Positions 39,257-46,490 of a stretch of 64,000 nucleotides of DNA are shown here, piece after piece; position 1 is the stretch's first letter, and the number at the start of each line of letters is the position of its first letter. A program made the translations under genes and the position numbers. The stretch covers positions 124,001-188,000 of the forward strand of contig NZ_VSZO01000010.1 in assembly GCF_008312935.1 (NCBI RefSeq), read 5' to 3'. Source of the stretch: Roseiconus lacunae. Its GTDB lineage: Bacteria > Planctomycetota > Planctomycetia > Pirellulales > Pirellulaceae. The notes beneath the pieces are model-generated. The model ran no database searches. It was not told the DNA's origin and was given only the letters and a program-made list of their open reading frames with translations.

Positions 39257-39600
39257 GGGGGATCCTCTCCATTGTTGGTAAAAGAAACGACAAACAAAGC
39301 AGCCTCGAGGGCTGTTGGCCGACCTTTCTTAAGCTGTCATCTGACCGCAATCATGCAGCGACAACGCGTTGACCTTGGGGGATCTAAAGAGCCTTACGGT
39401 ATGGCGACGTACCGGCATTGGTGTGGGCTGATCTCGCTACGGACCGTCCTGCCTCGGCTGTGCCGCTACCATCGAGAGTTGGCGTCACAAACCGCGATTG
39501 AAAACCAGTGTCAGTCTTCGACTTTTGGGGTGCTGTTGCAACATCATTTTTCAAAAATGGAGCAACAACTCACTCGCCCGAAAGACTGGCACGCCGAGCC

Positions 39601-39619
39601 GGCAAAATGTCATTTTGCC
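39601..39619. promoter_or_regulatory. 19-bp perfect odd palindrome
   Basis: GGCAAAATG-t-CATTTTGCC. Too tight for a good RNA hairpin but ideal for a dimeric regulator. It lies 345 nt before the decarboxylase start and 300 nt before the CPBP start; target gene and regulator unknown. Confidence 0.4.
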
Positions 39620-39688
39620 TCGCGCGGTATTCAAGCAACAAAACCAAAATCGTCAAGCGGTTACCGCCCCAAAAAACCAACTTTCCCC

Positions 39689-39713
39689 AAAAAGGTGTCA
39701 GGACTCTTTTTTG
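39689..39713 (+). repeat. Degenerate intergenic repeat, copy 1
   Basis: AAAAAGGTGTCAGGACTCTT followed by TTTTG. It shares AAAAAGGT, GGACTCTTTT and the flanking A/T runs with copy 3 at 40821-40850 (opposite strand). Resembles REP-like palindromic repeats by pattern only. Confidence 0.4.
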
Positions 39714-39815
39714 ACCCAAAAAGCTAATTGGGGCAGCAGAAGACGACTCCCAATCCGAGGCGAGTCGTCAACTGACGCCCCCGCCCGTCCGTATTGTTCA
39801 AGTGCGTGTCGGCCC

Positions 39816-39836
39816 TAAAAAAAGCTCTGACACCTC
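39816..39836 (-). repeat. Degenerate intergenic repeat, copy 2
   Basis: On the minus strand reads AGGTGTCAGAGCTTTTTTTA; shares GGTGTCAG and the T run with copy 1, in opposite orientation, 100 nt away. Confidence 0.35.
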
Positions 39837-39921
39837 GCGCCCTGGCCGGCGAAAGAACGTGACTGGTTTTGTTGCAGGCCATCAGACCTAGCCAATCACT
39901 TTCCTTGCCACAGTCGACGAC

Positions 39922-40689
39922 ATGCATCACGAGCAACCCGAACGACCACAACCGACAACGACACCACCTTCGATCATGTTGCCTCTTGTTGTGGTTGTCG
40001 TCGCGACATTGGTAACGCAGCTCTGCAGTTTGGCCTGCACCTACGACGGTCGTTTCCTGACGGTACTAGTTCCGAGTGCTTTGGTGTTGAGTTTGATCAC
40101 AGTACCGTTGGCAATCACGGGGCTTTCCCTCGGGCAGCGTATCGGCCTTGGCGCGCCACTGCTAACAAGCCTTCTCAACCGAGACCCCGGATCAGGAAGG
40201 TGGCTCGTCACGGATGCCAAACTATCGATTTCACTCGGGCTTAGTCTCGGTACCCTGTTGCTGTTGCTTCGCTATTTTGCATTACCATTTTTGCCGCCAG
40301 AGCTACCGGCATTGGGACATCGCGGTGTGCTAGGTGGGCTTTTCGTATCGATCGGCGCGGCGGTCGCGGAGGAGGTCTGGCTGCGTCTCGGTGTGTTGAC
40401 GATTCTCGCTTGGGGCTTCCTGTGGGTCATTGGCAGCCGAGAAGTATCGCAGTCCGTCGGATGGGTGTCAGTCGTGATTTCTGCGATCGCGTTCGCGGCC
40501 ATCCACCTACCTCAGTTGGCTTCCCACGGTGCGGCCAATGGCATTGGAATCATGGCAACGATGGCGGGCAACACAGTCGTGGGTATCCTGTTTGGTTACC
40601 TGTATTGGCGGCGGAGCCTGCTCGCCGCAGTCTTAGCGCATTTTGCTGTCGACATTGTCCTGCATGTCGTATCCGCATTGATGGCTTAA
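39922..40689 (+). CDS. CPBP-family intramembrane metalloprotease
   Basis: 255 aa, about seven hydrophobic spans. The CPBP/ABI motifs are present: EExxR as AEEVWLR (catalytic Glu pair), a His in AAIHLPQ, and HFAVDIVLH in the last helix. Known: Rce1/CPBP proteins cleave within membranes or act in immunity, bacteriocin self-protection or surface display; most bacterial members have no defined substrate. It stands alone in its region with a repeat-rich upstream sequence. ATG 39922 has no strong ribosome site; the next Met is at residue 19. Confidence 0.82.
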   Translation: MHHEQPERPQPTTTPPSIMLPLVVVVVATLVTQLCSLACTYDGRFLTVLVPSALVLSLITVPLAITGLSLGQRIGLGAPLLTSLLNRDPGSGRWLVTDAKLSISLGLSLGTLLLLLRYFALPFLPPELPALGHRGVLGGLFVSIGAAVAEEVWLRLGVLTILAWGFLWVIGSREVSQSVGWVSVVISAIAFAAIHLPQLASHGAANGIGIMATMAGNTVVGILFGYLYWRRSLLAAVLAHFAVDIVLHVVSALMA

Positions 40690-40820
40690 GCCCGGAAGAC
40701 AATCGCCGCACACTTGAGTCGTCCAAAGCGGCCTCAAAGATTAGCGAAAGCGACAAGGGATAGGAGAAACGGTGCCGATCGTTTTCCACCGTGAACTGTT
40801 CCATCAACATCCCGCTGGGC

Positions 40821-40850
40821 AGCAAAAGAGTCCGCGTACCTTTTTTGCGA
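40821..40850 (-). repeat. Degenerate intergenic repeat, copy 3, at a gene truncation point
   Basis: Minus strand: CGCAAAAAAGGTACGCGGAC then TCTTTTGC. Same AAAAAGGT...GGACTCTTTT frame as copy 1 in inverse orientation. The recognisable suppressor-of-fused reading frame starts exactly at its edge. Confidence 0.4.
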
Positions 40851-41259
40851 TGAATTCTATCTAGAGCTGGGACCGGCTTTCTCGTCCGCGTCTGGTCTTT
40901 CCTCGAATCCCACTGATGCTTGGCCAGTTGTTTGCATGCGAGAACTCGCACGCCGCATCATGAATAACCAGGTGCAGCTCCGTGGCGACTTTGGCGTTCT
41001 CTCCAACGAAGATCCGCCAAAATCATTTTGCGAACAAACACGATTCGCCGGCTGGTTATTTGCCGCCCCCCAAAACGAACAGCATCGTTGCGTTTTGTCG
41101 AATGGCACTACGGTGAAGCTCTACCAGTTGTTTCCTCTCTACGCTGAGGAGATAATTCTCCAACGAGACAAAGGCTTTGCTGCTTTGATAGAGCAAGTTG
41201 AAAAACACGGGCTCCCGAACGGAGTTGAGGAAGGGCGCGCTCCGCTCGTGTCATTTTGA
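40840..41259 (+). pseudogene. Suppressor-of-fused (SUFU) domain protein, 5'-truncated
   Basis: The first ATG (40936) gives 107 aa, but family-like sequence continues in frame upstream without any start: CDEFYLELGPAF and NPTDAWPVVCMRELARRI precede and include it, back to an in-frame TGA at 40792. The rest has SUFU features: GVLSNEDPPKSF, KLYQLFPLYAEEI, GFAALIEQVEKHGLP. Known: bacterial SUFU-domain proteins serve as immunity proteins in polymorphic toxin systems, and are about 180-200 aa. The N-terminal third is missing and replaced by a repeat copy and noncoding DNA. Probably a dead remnant; a functional short protein from ATG 40936 cannot be excluded. Confidence 0.65.
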
Positions 41260-41309
41260 TCTCTCCAATGACTTATTGCTTGACCTTCACTATCTAGAAT
41301 ATTGCTCGC

Positions 41310-42320
41310 ATGCCACAAGAACTTTTTTCGCTTAAGTTTGAATACGATGATCCCCGGTTTTCGCAGTTCAGCTTTCCGGAAGATGCGCCATCGTATTTTG
41401 GCAACCCGCATCTGTCCAAAGATTTTGACAGTGACAACGCCGGCAAGCTGGATTGGAATCCGCATAAGCTCGCTGATGTGTGGGAACCGCAAAAGGTGAT
41501 CGGCGATGTTGCTGGATTTTGCGATTACCCAACCGTCGACAACAAGCCGGCTTTCAGTGCCCGCGCGGTTGCAGTGCTGAGAGATCTGCTCGAACCGTGC
41601 GGAGAGCTGCTGCCTTTGTTGACTCCAATCGGCGAGTACTTTGCCTTCAACATTCAGGTTGTGTCCGATGCACTTGATCGAGAGCGTTCCAACGCTAGTT
41701 TGGGCGATCCTGGCAGCAGCAAAGAAACCGCGTTTGGAATCAAACACTTCATATTTAACGAGTCACTACTCGGTGATCACGCGATCTTCCGAGTCCGCGA
41801 GTATCCCCCCATGGTCGTAGTGAGCGATCAATTTAAGACTCGTGCCGAAGACGCAGGTTTGAATGGCCTGCACTTCGCCAAGATTTGGCCCTACGCTGCC
41901 GACGAGTCTTGGGATGACATCGATCGCCAACTGAGCCGGAAGCGAAAACGAGAGGGAAAACTAGCGGAACTTCGTGGCCAGAGTGTCGAAATCAAGCTGA
42001 CAATCAGTGACGAGCCGAAAGATTACGACGAACCGACTGAAGAGCAGTATCGCAACGCGTTTGCTCTCGCTGACAAGATCAAGTCAGCATTCTCCAAGCT
42101 CGGTGCGGACACCGGCGGCTTCATGGGTACCGTTTCATCAGTTGATCCCGGCGAGCAAGGTTTCTCGATCAACATCGTGTGCCCGGATGCACAAGAAGCG
42201 TTTCAGGTTTGCGAGCCGATTTTGCGATCCACTAAGTGGCCATTTCCGATGGATGTCATCATCGTCCCTGGTAATCCCTACGATCGAAAGGTCAAACCGC
42301 AGATCATTGAGATCGTCTAG
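41310..42320 (+). CDS. Imm11-like (DUF1629) immunity protein with extra C-terminal domain
   Basis: 336 aa, soluble. Residues ~45-200 follow the Imm11/MXAN_0049 pattern: FSARAVAVLRDLLEPCGELLPL, GEYFAFNIQVVSDALDRERS, then IFRVREYPPMVVVSDQFKTRAEDAGLNGLHF. After a charged linker (~205-225) a further ~110 residues of mixed alpha/beta follow, which I cannot name. Imm11 proteins neutralise toxin domains of polymorphic or contact-dependent systems. No toxin gene is next to it; neighbours are SUFU and Imm44-like genes, so it belongs to a poly-immunity group. Starts 50 nt after the SUFU remnant and ends 26 nt before the next gene, suggesting an old operon. Confidence 0.65.
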   Translation: MPQELFSLKFEYDDPRFSQFSFPEDAPSYFGNPHLSKDFDSDNAGKLDWNPHKLADVWEPQKVIGDVAGFCDYPTVDNKPAFSARAVAVLRDLLEPCGELLPLLTPIGEYFAFNIQVVSDALDRERSNASLGDPGSSKETAFGIKHFIFNESLLGDHAIFRVREYPPMVVVSDQFKTRAEDAGLNGLHFAKIWPYAADESWDDIDRQLSRKRKREGKLAELRGQSVEIKLTISDEPKDYDEPTEEQYRNAFALADKIKSAFSKLGADTGGFMGTVSSVDPGEQGFSINIVCPDAQEAFQVCEPILRSTKWPFPMDVIIVPGNPYDRKVKPQIIEIV

Positions 42321-42346
42321 ATCGCACACGCAAGTTGGGTTGAAAC

Positions 42347-42745
42347 ATGAAGTTCTGGATGAGCGGTGAGTGTGATGCCAAGGTCTACGATGATTATCGA
42401 ATCGTGTGGGCACAGATTGAGAAGGACGTGAATCGCATCTTGAAGTCCAACGACTATGGATCGGGCGTCACGAAGTTGAATGTCATCCCCATCATCCTTT
42501 CTAAGGCTGCACAGAATGACCTGTTCAATGAGATTAAACGGTTTGATCGCAAGAAACGCGAGTCCGAATTTCGTCTTCACGTTTCCCTCGCCAGGTTCCG
42601 ATCCGCAACGCTGACAGAGAAGTACGACTTGATTATTCGCTCGATCCACCTGATGGAACAAAAAAAGGGGATGGGGGTTTTAATAGCAGGTGTAATGGCG
42701 AATCGCTCCCCTTTTCTTAGACCGTCGTACACTTTCCGGGCGTAA
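42347..42745 (+). CDS. Imm44-like immunity protein, 3' end probably altered
   Basis: 132 aa. The first ~105 residues (MKFWMSGECDAKVYDDYRI, YGSGVTKLNVIPIIL, RKKRESEFRLHVSLARF, IIRSIHLMEQ) resemble a small immunity family I associate with Imm44. The last ~27 residues (from KKGMGVLIAG) are simply the opposite strand of the methyltransferase remnant and look foreign, so the original C-terminus was probably lost at a junction near 42660-42700. It overlaps the convergent pseudogene by 169 nt. May still be functional because the core is intact. Family name from memory; a profile search would settle it. Confidence 0.5.
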   Translation: MKFWMSGECDAKVYDDYRIVWAQIEKDVNRILKSNDYGSGVTKLNVIPIILSKAAQNDLFNEIKRFDRKKRESEFRLHVSLARFRSATLTEKYDLIIRSIHLMEQKKGMGVLIAGVMANRSPFLRPSYTFRA

Positions 42746-43306
42746 GCCTCCCGCTCTGACATGTGATGCCATGTGTCGAGGGTGAGGACACCATGAACAC
42801 TCTCGGGTTTCAACTCAGGGTCATGAAAGTCGACTTTCTGAGTAACAATATGCGCTGGCCCGAGCTCCGGTAAGTGATTCGCCAAGTACTCGATCATTGC
42901 GGCTTCGGCGTCGATCGCAATAACAGTTCCATTTCCGCCAACGGCTTCACTCAAGTGAGCAACCATGTAGCCTGTTCCTGCTTCTATGTCGGCGACGGTT
43001 TGTCCCGCTTCAAGCTTCAACGCGGCAACAATTTCCTCCGGGTGCTGCCATTCATCCCGAGACGTCCCGAGATGGATCATTCCACCTCGCCGCAAGGCTT
43101 TCTGGGTCGGCAAACGCGTGATGGTGGCCTTTGTCTTGGTGTTCCTTGCTTTGCATAGCTTCGTCGTTCTGAGCTTGGTGTGGTTCGCTTATCGAGGTCG
43201 ACGATTCGGTATCCGCACTGACCACTGAGGAATCCTGTTGTGTGCTACACCCAGCACAGCTGAACAGAATGGCGAAGAGAAACGCTTGAATTGCGATAGC
43301 TTTCAT
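42577..43306 (-). pseudogene. SAM-dependent methyltransferase lipoprotein, broken by frameshift and 3' truncation
   Basis: From ATG 43306 the frame gives a lipoprotein signal (MKAIAIQAFLFAILFSCAGC), a His-rich linker and HHHAFADPESLAARWNDPSRD, then stops. The continuation EWQHPEEIVAALKLEAGQTV and a Rossmann methyltransferase domain lie in another frame. Removing one unit of a 10-bp tandem duplication (43053-43072) restores NDPSRDEWQHPEE, so the lesion is explicit. The SAM loop reads DIEAGTGY where DIGAGTGY is usual, and the C-terminus after LRKGERFAI no longer looks like the family. Known relatives are exported class I methyltransferases of unknown substrate. Judged a pseudogene; a 178-aa frame from 43113 could still be translated. 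Confidence 0.75.
43053..43072. repeat. 10-bp tandem duplication causing a frameshift
   Basis: CATCCCGAGA followed directly by CGTCCCGAGA (plus strand), differing at one base. Deleting either copy rejoins the two frames of the methyltransferase lipoprotein gene at a conserved NDPxRDxWQ-type junction. Confidence 0.8.
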
Positions 43307-43373
43307 CAGCACGAATTTCCGGGTGAAGTGGGTCTTGAAACGAGACCATCAAACCGCAGAGCCTTGCACCGCG

Positions 43374-43837
43374 TCATTCACAACCACACTCACCCACGAT
43401 TTGTTTCGTGGTAGCGTTGACTCGGTTGCCGAATTCGACCATGCCAATTTTCAGGATCAGAGTCGCGAGTGCCTGTTCGTCGAAGCGACGTGCGGATTCG
43501 TTCCATATTTCATCAGGTACCGGATTGGTCCGATCGGACATACGAGTCACCGCTTCGGCGAGCGCGAGTGCAGCTCGCTCCGAGTCGCTGAAACAGGGAG
43601 CTTCGCGCCAAGCGGCAAGAGCAAACAGTCGATGGTCCGATTCCGTTCCTTTTCGATCCTCGCGAGTGTGCATGTCCAAGCAAACGCTACTCCCGTTGAT
43701 TTAGCTGATTCGCAGGTTGACAAGATTCAACGTTGTTTGAGGTACCGCGTCGGATTGCTTCGTTGCCTTCACCAGCTCACAAGACCTGGCATGACGTCGG
43801 GGACCACCAACATTGGATTCTTCATCCGCGCTTGCAT
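43374..43837 (-). pseudogene. AhpD/carboxymuconolactone decarboxylase-family protein, inactivated
   Basis: Reassembled from three pieces. ATG 43837 starts MQARMKNPMLVVPDVMPGLV, which stops after a 1-nt frameshift near 43770-43777; the frame then continues LVKATKQSDAVPQTTLNLVN, LRIS, a TAA at 43703-43701, and INGSSVCLDMHTRED through the remaining CMD domain (RLFALAAWREAP, ERAALALAEAVTRMSD, EQALATLILKIGMVEFGNRV). In intact relatives the stop is Gln and the site is CxxC (NGCxxC); here the first Cys is Ser. Intact proteins are peroxidases or disulfide-linked antioxidants. Frameshift, nonsense and catalytic-Cys loss agree that it is dead. Confidence 0.75.
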
Positions 43838-43894
43838 CAAATTCCCAATGGCTGTATTAATGTTCGTAAGAGTTTGATCGCTTATTGTTCGCCG

Positions 43895-44920
43895 TCATTT
43901 GCTGGAATGCGCGGGGGCTTCCTGGAATAGCGATTTGTTCAACATGATCGCTGCCATGGCACCGTCGGTGACTGCCGTAGCGACTTGGGGAGCACCAACG
44001 GACGCGTCGCCGACGACATAAACGCCGGCTACGGAAGTGGCACCGTAGGGATCTGTCTCTGCCGTGTCGCTGAACACTCCTGGTACGAAAACGAGCTTGC
44101 AACCGAGCTGTTTGGCAAGTGACGATCGAGGGATCATCGGAGCTCGAATAAAGAACGCGTCGACATCCAGCACTCCGCCGTCGGAAAAATCGATGCCTCG
44201 GATTTTTCCGCCTTCGCCCGTCACTCGTTCAATAGCCTGTTCACGAATTCCGATACCGTGTTGACGCAGTCTCTCTCGTTCGGCGTTTGTCAAACTGGAA
44301 CTGCCGCCAGAACAGTACGTCAAACTGTCCGTCCAACCTTTTAGTTCGATACCCCATTCGACAGCAAGTTTTTGATCTGCCATGTATGCCCAGGGTTTAC
44401 CGCGAACTTCCCAGCCATGGCAATACGGGCAATGGTAAACGCCGGCTCCCCATAGCTCTGCAAGCCCATTAATGTGGGGCAGATCGTCTTTCACCCCAGT
44501 TGCAAGAATCAGTTTGCTGGCCGTAAACGACTTCCCAGAATCGGCCCGCACTTGAAACCCCTTGTCGAGTTGGCGGGCGCTGACAATTCGACACTGATGA
44601 AAAGCCACGTCATATGGTTTCAGTTGGTCCCGACCGATTTTGAGTAACTCCGACGGACTGATTCCGTCTCGCGAGAAGAAGCTGTGGACGGAAGGAGAGG
44701 TGCGATTGCGATGTTCGCCGGCATCACAGACCAGAACCTTTCGGCAACACCGCCCCAGGACCAACGCCGCGCTCAACCCCGCAGGTCCACCGCCCACCAC
44801 GATCGCCTCGTAGTCGAACTGTATCCCTTCTTTGCTCCGGTCCCGCGCAGCGGAGATCTGCGGCAGGAACGCCGTCCCGGCAGTCGCAGCGACGGCAGTC
44901 ATCATTTCTCGTCGATCCAT
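43895..44920 (-). CDS. Thioredoxin reductase-like FAD/NAD(P)H oxidoreductase
   Basis: 341 aa. N-terminal RREMM plus a hydrophobic stretch (MDRREMMTAVAATAGTAFLP) looks like a Tat signal. FAD-binding GxGxxG as VVGGGPAGLSAALVLGR (~40-56), redox motif CPYCHGWE, and C-terminal VYVVGDASVGAPQVATAVTDGAMAA. The family includes thioredoxin reductase-like disulfide oxidoreductases. AGAGGA lies before the ATG and 13 nt separate it from the upstream methyltransferase gene: third gene of an Rrf2-methyltransferase-reductase operon, a combination I recall from other bacteria. Possibly reduces or oxidises small disulfides under stress. Confidence 0.82.
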   Translation of the reverse strand: MDRREMMTAVAATAGTAFLPQISAARDRSKEGIQFDYEAIVVGGGPAGLSAALVLGRCCRKVLVCDAGEHRNRTSPSVHSFFSRDGISPSELLKIGRDQLKPYDVAFHQCRIVSARQLDKGFQVRADSGKSFTASKLILATGVKDDLPHINGLAELWGAGVYHCPYCHGWEVRGKPWAYMADQKLAVEWGIELKGWTDSLTYCSGGSSSLTNAERERLRQHGIGIREQAIERVTGEGGKIRGIDFSDGGVLDVDAFFIRAPMIPRSSLAKQLGCKLVFVPGVFSDTAETDPYGATSVAGVYVVGDASVGAPQVATAVTDGAMAAIMLNKSLFQEAPAHSSK

Positions 44921-44933
44921 TTCTCATTCCTCT

Positions 44934-45632
44934 TCATCTCGCATAGGACACCCACCCTCGGAAAGCCAACCCGGCATAGAACAAACTAACGTCGGTAAAC
45001 CCCGCTTCATGCAGCAGCGATTCATCTTGCTGTGGATCGAGAATCGTGAGATTTGAGTCGATTGCCTCACTTGCCCGCGAGGCTTTTTGCGGATCGACAC
45101 CGGAACTCACCACATAAGCCGTGTAGCGAGAAAGCCATAGCTTTCGCCCGCCTTCTGTTTGGGGAAAACTCAATTGGAGCGTGATCAATGGGGCGTTCGG
45201 TTTAAGTCGCCCTCTAATGGCGGTCAGCATGTGATGCCGCTCTTCGAGTTCGGCAAAGTGCAGGGTCAAGAGACAAGTCGCTGCGTCAAACGGCCCCTCC
45301 GGTGCAACGTCGATTTTTCCCTCGTGCAGTGCGACTCGCGAAACATGCGGACCGAGGGTCTGCCTCGCAAGATCCAGCATGGCCGGTGAAGGATCGACAC
45401 CATCAAAGGTCCAGCCTGGTTGTGCCTCCGCAAAGACTTTTAACTCAAGTCCGCCGCCAGCTCCTACCACGAGAATGCGACCATCGCTGCCAACTCGCTC
45501 AATCAGCAACAACGTTGCCATTCGCTGCATTTCTTCGAATCCGGGCACCGCTCGTCGCGGCGAATCGGCGTACTGTGCGACCGCCTTCGGATCGTGAAAC
45601 GCCGCTTGCTGCAGTTCTTTGTTAGACGCCAT
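44934..45632 (-). CDS. Class I SAM-dependent methyltransferase
   Basis: 232 aa. Rossmann methyltransferase with motif I as ILVVGAGGGLELKVFAEAQP, then DGVDPSPAMLDLAR (acidic ribose-binding residue) and DAATCLLTLHF (motif IV). Family resembles UbiE-like/small-molecule methyltransferases; substrate unknown. Its start lies inside the end of the Rrf2 gene (11-nt overlap) and it is followed by the reductase gene after 13 nt. Cytoplasmic. Probably repressed by the Rrf2 protein. Confidence 0.82.
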   Translation of the reverse strand: MASNKELQQAAFHDPKAVAQYADSPRRAVPGFEEMQRMATLLLIERVGSDGRILVVGAGGGLELKVFAEAQPGWTFDGVDPSPAMLDLARQTLGPHVSRVALHEGKIDVAPEGPFDAATCLLTLHFAELEERHHMLTAIRGRLKPNAPLITLQLSFPQTEGGRKLWLSRYTAYVVSSGVDPQKASRASEAIDSNLTILDPQQDESLLHEAGFTDVSLFYAGLAFRGWVSYAR

Positions 45633-46089
45633 GTGTATTCGGTTTCGCCTTCAGTGAGATGCCTTTGGCTTTGAGTCGTTTGTGACAATCGGCGCTCAGC
45701 GAAGCGAGGGTCACTTCGCCAAGTCGCCGCAGCAATCGTTTCTCCGCTTCGTTAAACGCCTTGCCCAGGGCCGCGTTCACGGATTGCTCCACCAGGCAAC
45801 CGGGCGATTCGGTGCGATTACCGATCGCCAAAAGTGACGGGCTACCGACCGCCTCGTAAATGTCCAGCAAAGTGACCTGGGTAGGATCACAAGCCACAGT
45901 CCAACCGCCCCCATGCCCCTTCTCGCTACACACGTAGCCCTGCTCACGCAGCCCGGCCATCAACCGACGCACCACAACTGGATTGGTGTCCATTATCTTC
46001 GACAGGCCTTCGGACGTGACCGGTACTTCTAACTCCGCCATGTGCAGCAAGATGTGCAGCACACCGGAAAGCTTGCTATCTCGTTTCAT
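45622..46089 (-). CDS. Rrf2-family transcriptional regulator
   Basis: 155 aa from ATG 46089 (frame open to 46125). N-terminal winged helix (SKLSGVLHILLHMAE, VTSEGLSKIMDTNPVVVRRLM) with the Rrf2 wing GYVCSEKGHGGGWTVA. The three-Cys cluster of IscR-type members is not present; only one Cys (SPGC) occurs in that loop, so it is more like redox- or ligand-sensing Rrf2 proteins without an Fe-S cluster. First gene of the operon with a methyltransferase and a thioredoxin reductase-like enzyme. Likely autoregulates through the dyad just upstream. Confidence 0.87.
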   Translation of the reverse strand: MKRDSKLSGVLHILLHMAELEVPVTSEGLSKIMDTNPVVVRRLMAGLREQGYVCSEKGHGGGWTVACDPTQVTLLDIYEAVGSPSLLAIGNRTESPGCLVEQSVNAALGKAFNEAEKRLLRRLGEVTLASLSADCHKRLKAKGISLKAKPNTHGV

Positions 46090-46106
46090 GTAACTTATGC
46101 TATTAC
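46090..46106. promoter_or_regulatory. Candidate operator of the Rrf2 operon
   Basis: GTAA-CTTATGCTA-TTAC, an interrupted dyad directly touching the Rrf2 ATG, where promoter or leader DNA of the operon must lie. Binding by the Rrf2 protein is inferred. Confidence 0.35.
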
Positions 46107-46175
46107 GAGACGAAGTGTGCGTCAAGGTTCATCGCCAAAACCCTGCTATGCTTCAGTCAATAGAGGAGGGCTACT

Positions 46176-46490
46176 TTGCCACAGGCTGACTGGAACGCGA
46201 GGTTTGCCGAAACCGATTTTGCTTACGGCACGGAGCCCTAATCGTTGCTTGCGAACAATGCAAACCTTCTGGCAAACCCGGTTCTGTCAATTGTAGAAGG
46301 CGAAGGACGCAACGCGTTTCTTTTGGCGACAATAGGATTAAATGTGCACGCGGTAGACAGCTCGCACGTAGGCCTTGCGAAAGCGGAAGGACTCGCCGCC
46401 AGTAGAAGCGTCACCATTTCGGCAGAAGTCGCAGATCTGCAGAACTTTACATCTGAGCCAAACGCTTACTGCGGAGTCGTTTCGATATAG
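46176..46490 (+). pseudogene. Small SAM-dependent methyltransferase, nonsense-mutated and 3'-truncated
   Basis: A strong GAGGAGGG precedes a TTG at 46176, giving LPQADWNARFAETDFAYGTE, then P and TAA (46239-46241), then in the same frame SLLANNANLLANPVLSIVEG and EGRNAFLLATIGLNVHAVDS, SHVGLAKAEGLAA, ending CGVVSI at TAG 46490. Family members read WNxRYxxxxYxYGTEPNxFL...AEGEGRNAVYLA...VTAVDxSxxGLxKA, so the stop falls inside a conserved block, and about half of the protein (after GVVSI) is missing. The family (TehB-like/thiopurine-type small methyltransferases) methylates small molecules. Third broken gene within 4 kb. Confidence 0.7.

Larger units (their letters stand above)
39257..39921. other. 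665-nt divergent intergenic region with repeats
   Basis: Between the decarboxylase (minus) and CPBP (plus) genes. No convincing coding frame. Contains a 19-bp odd palindrome (39601-39619) and two degenerate copies of a GGTGTCAG...CTTTTTT repeat (39689-39713 plus orientation, 39816-39836 minus), listed separately. Confidence 0.45.

Noticed and set aside
40550-40951. 133-aa minus-strand frame across the CPBP end and repeat
   Set aside because: Antisense to the CPBP gene and the SUFU remnant; explained by them.
43052-43113. Programmed frameshifting in the methyltransferase lipoprotein gene
   Set aside because: No slippery heptamer; the exact 10-bp duplication and the odd SAM-loop Glu and truncated end fit decay better.
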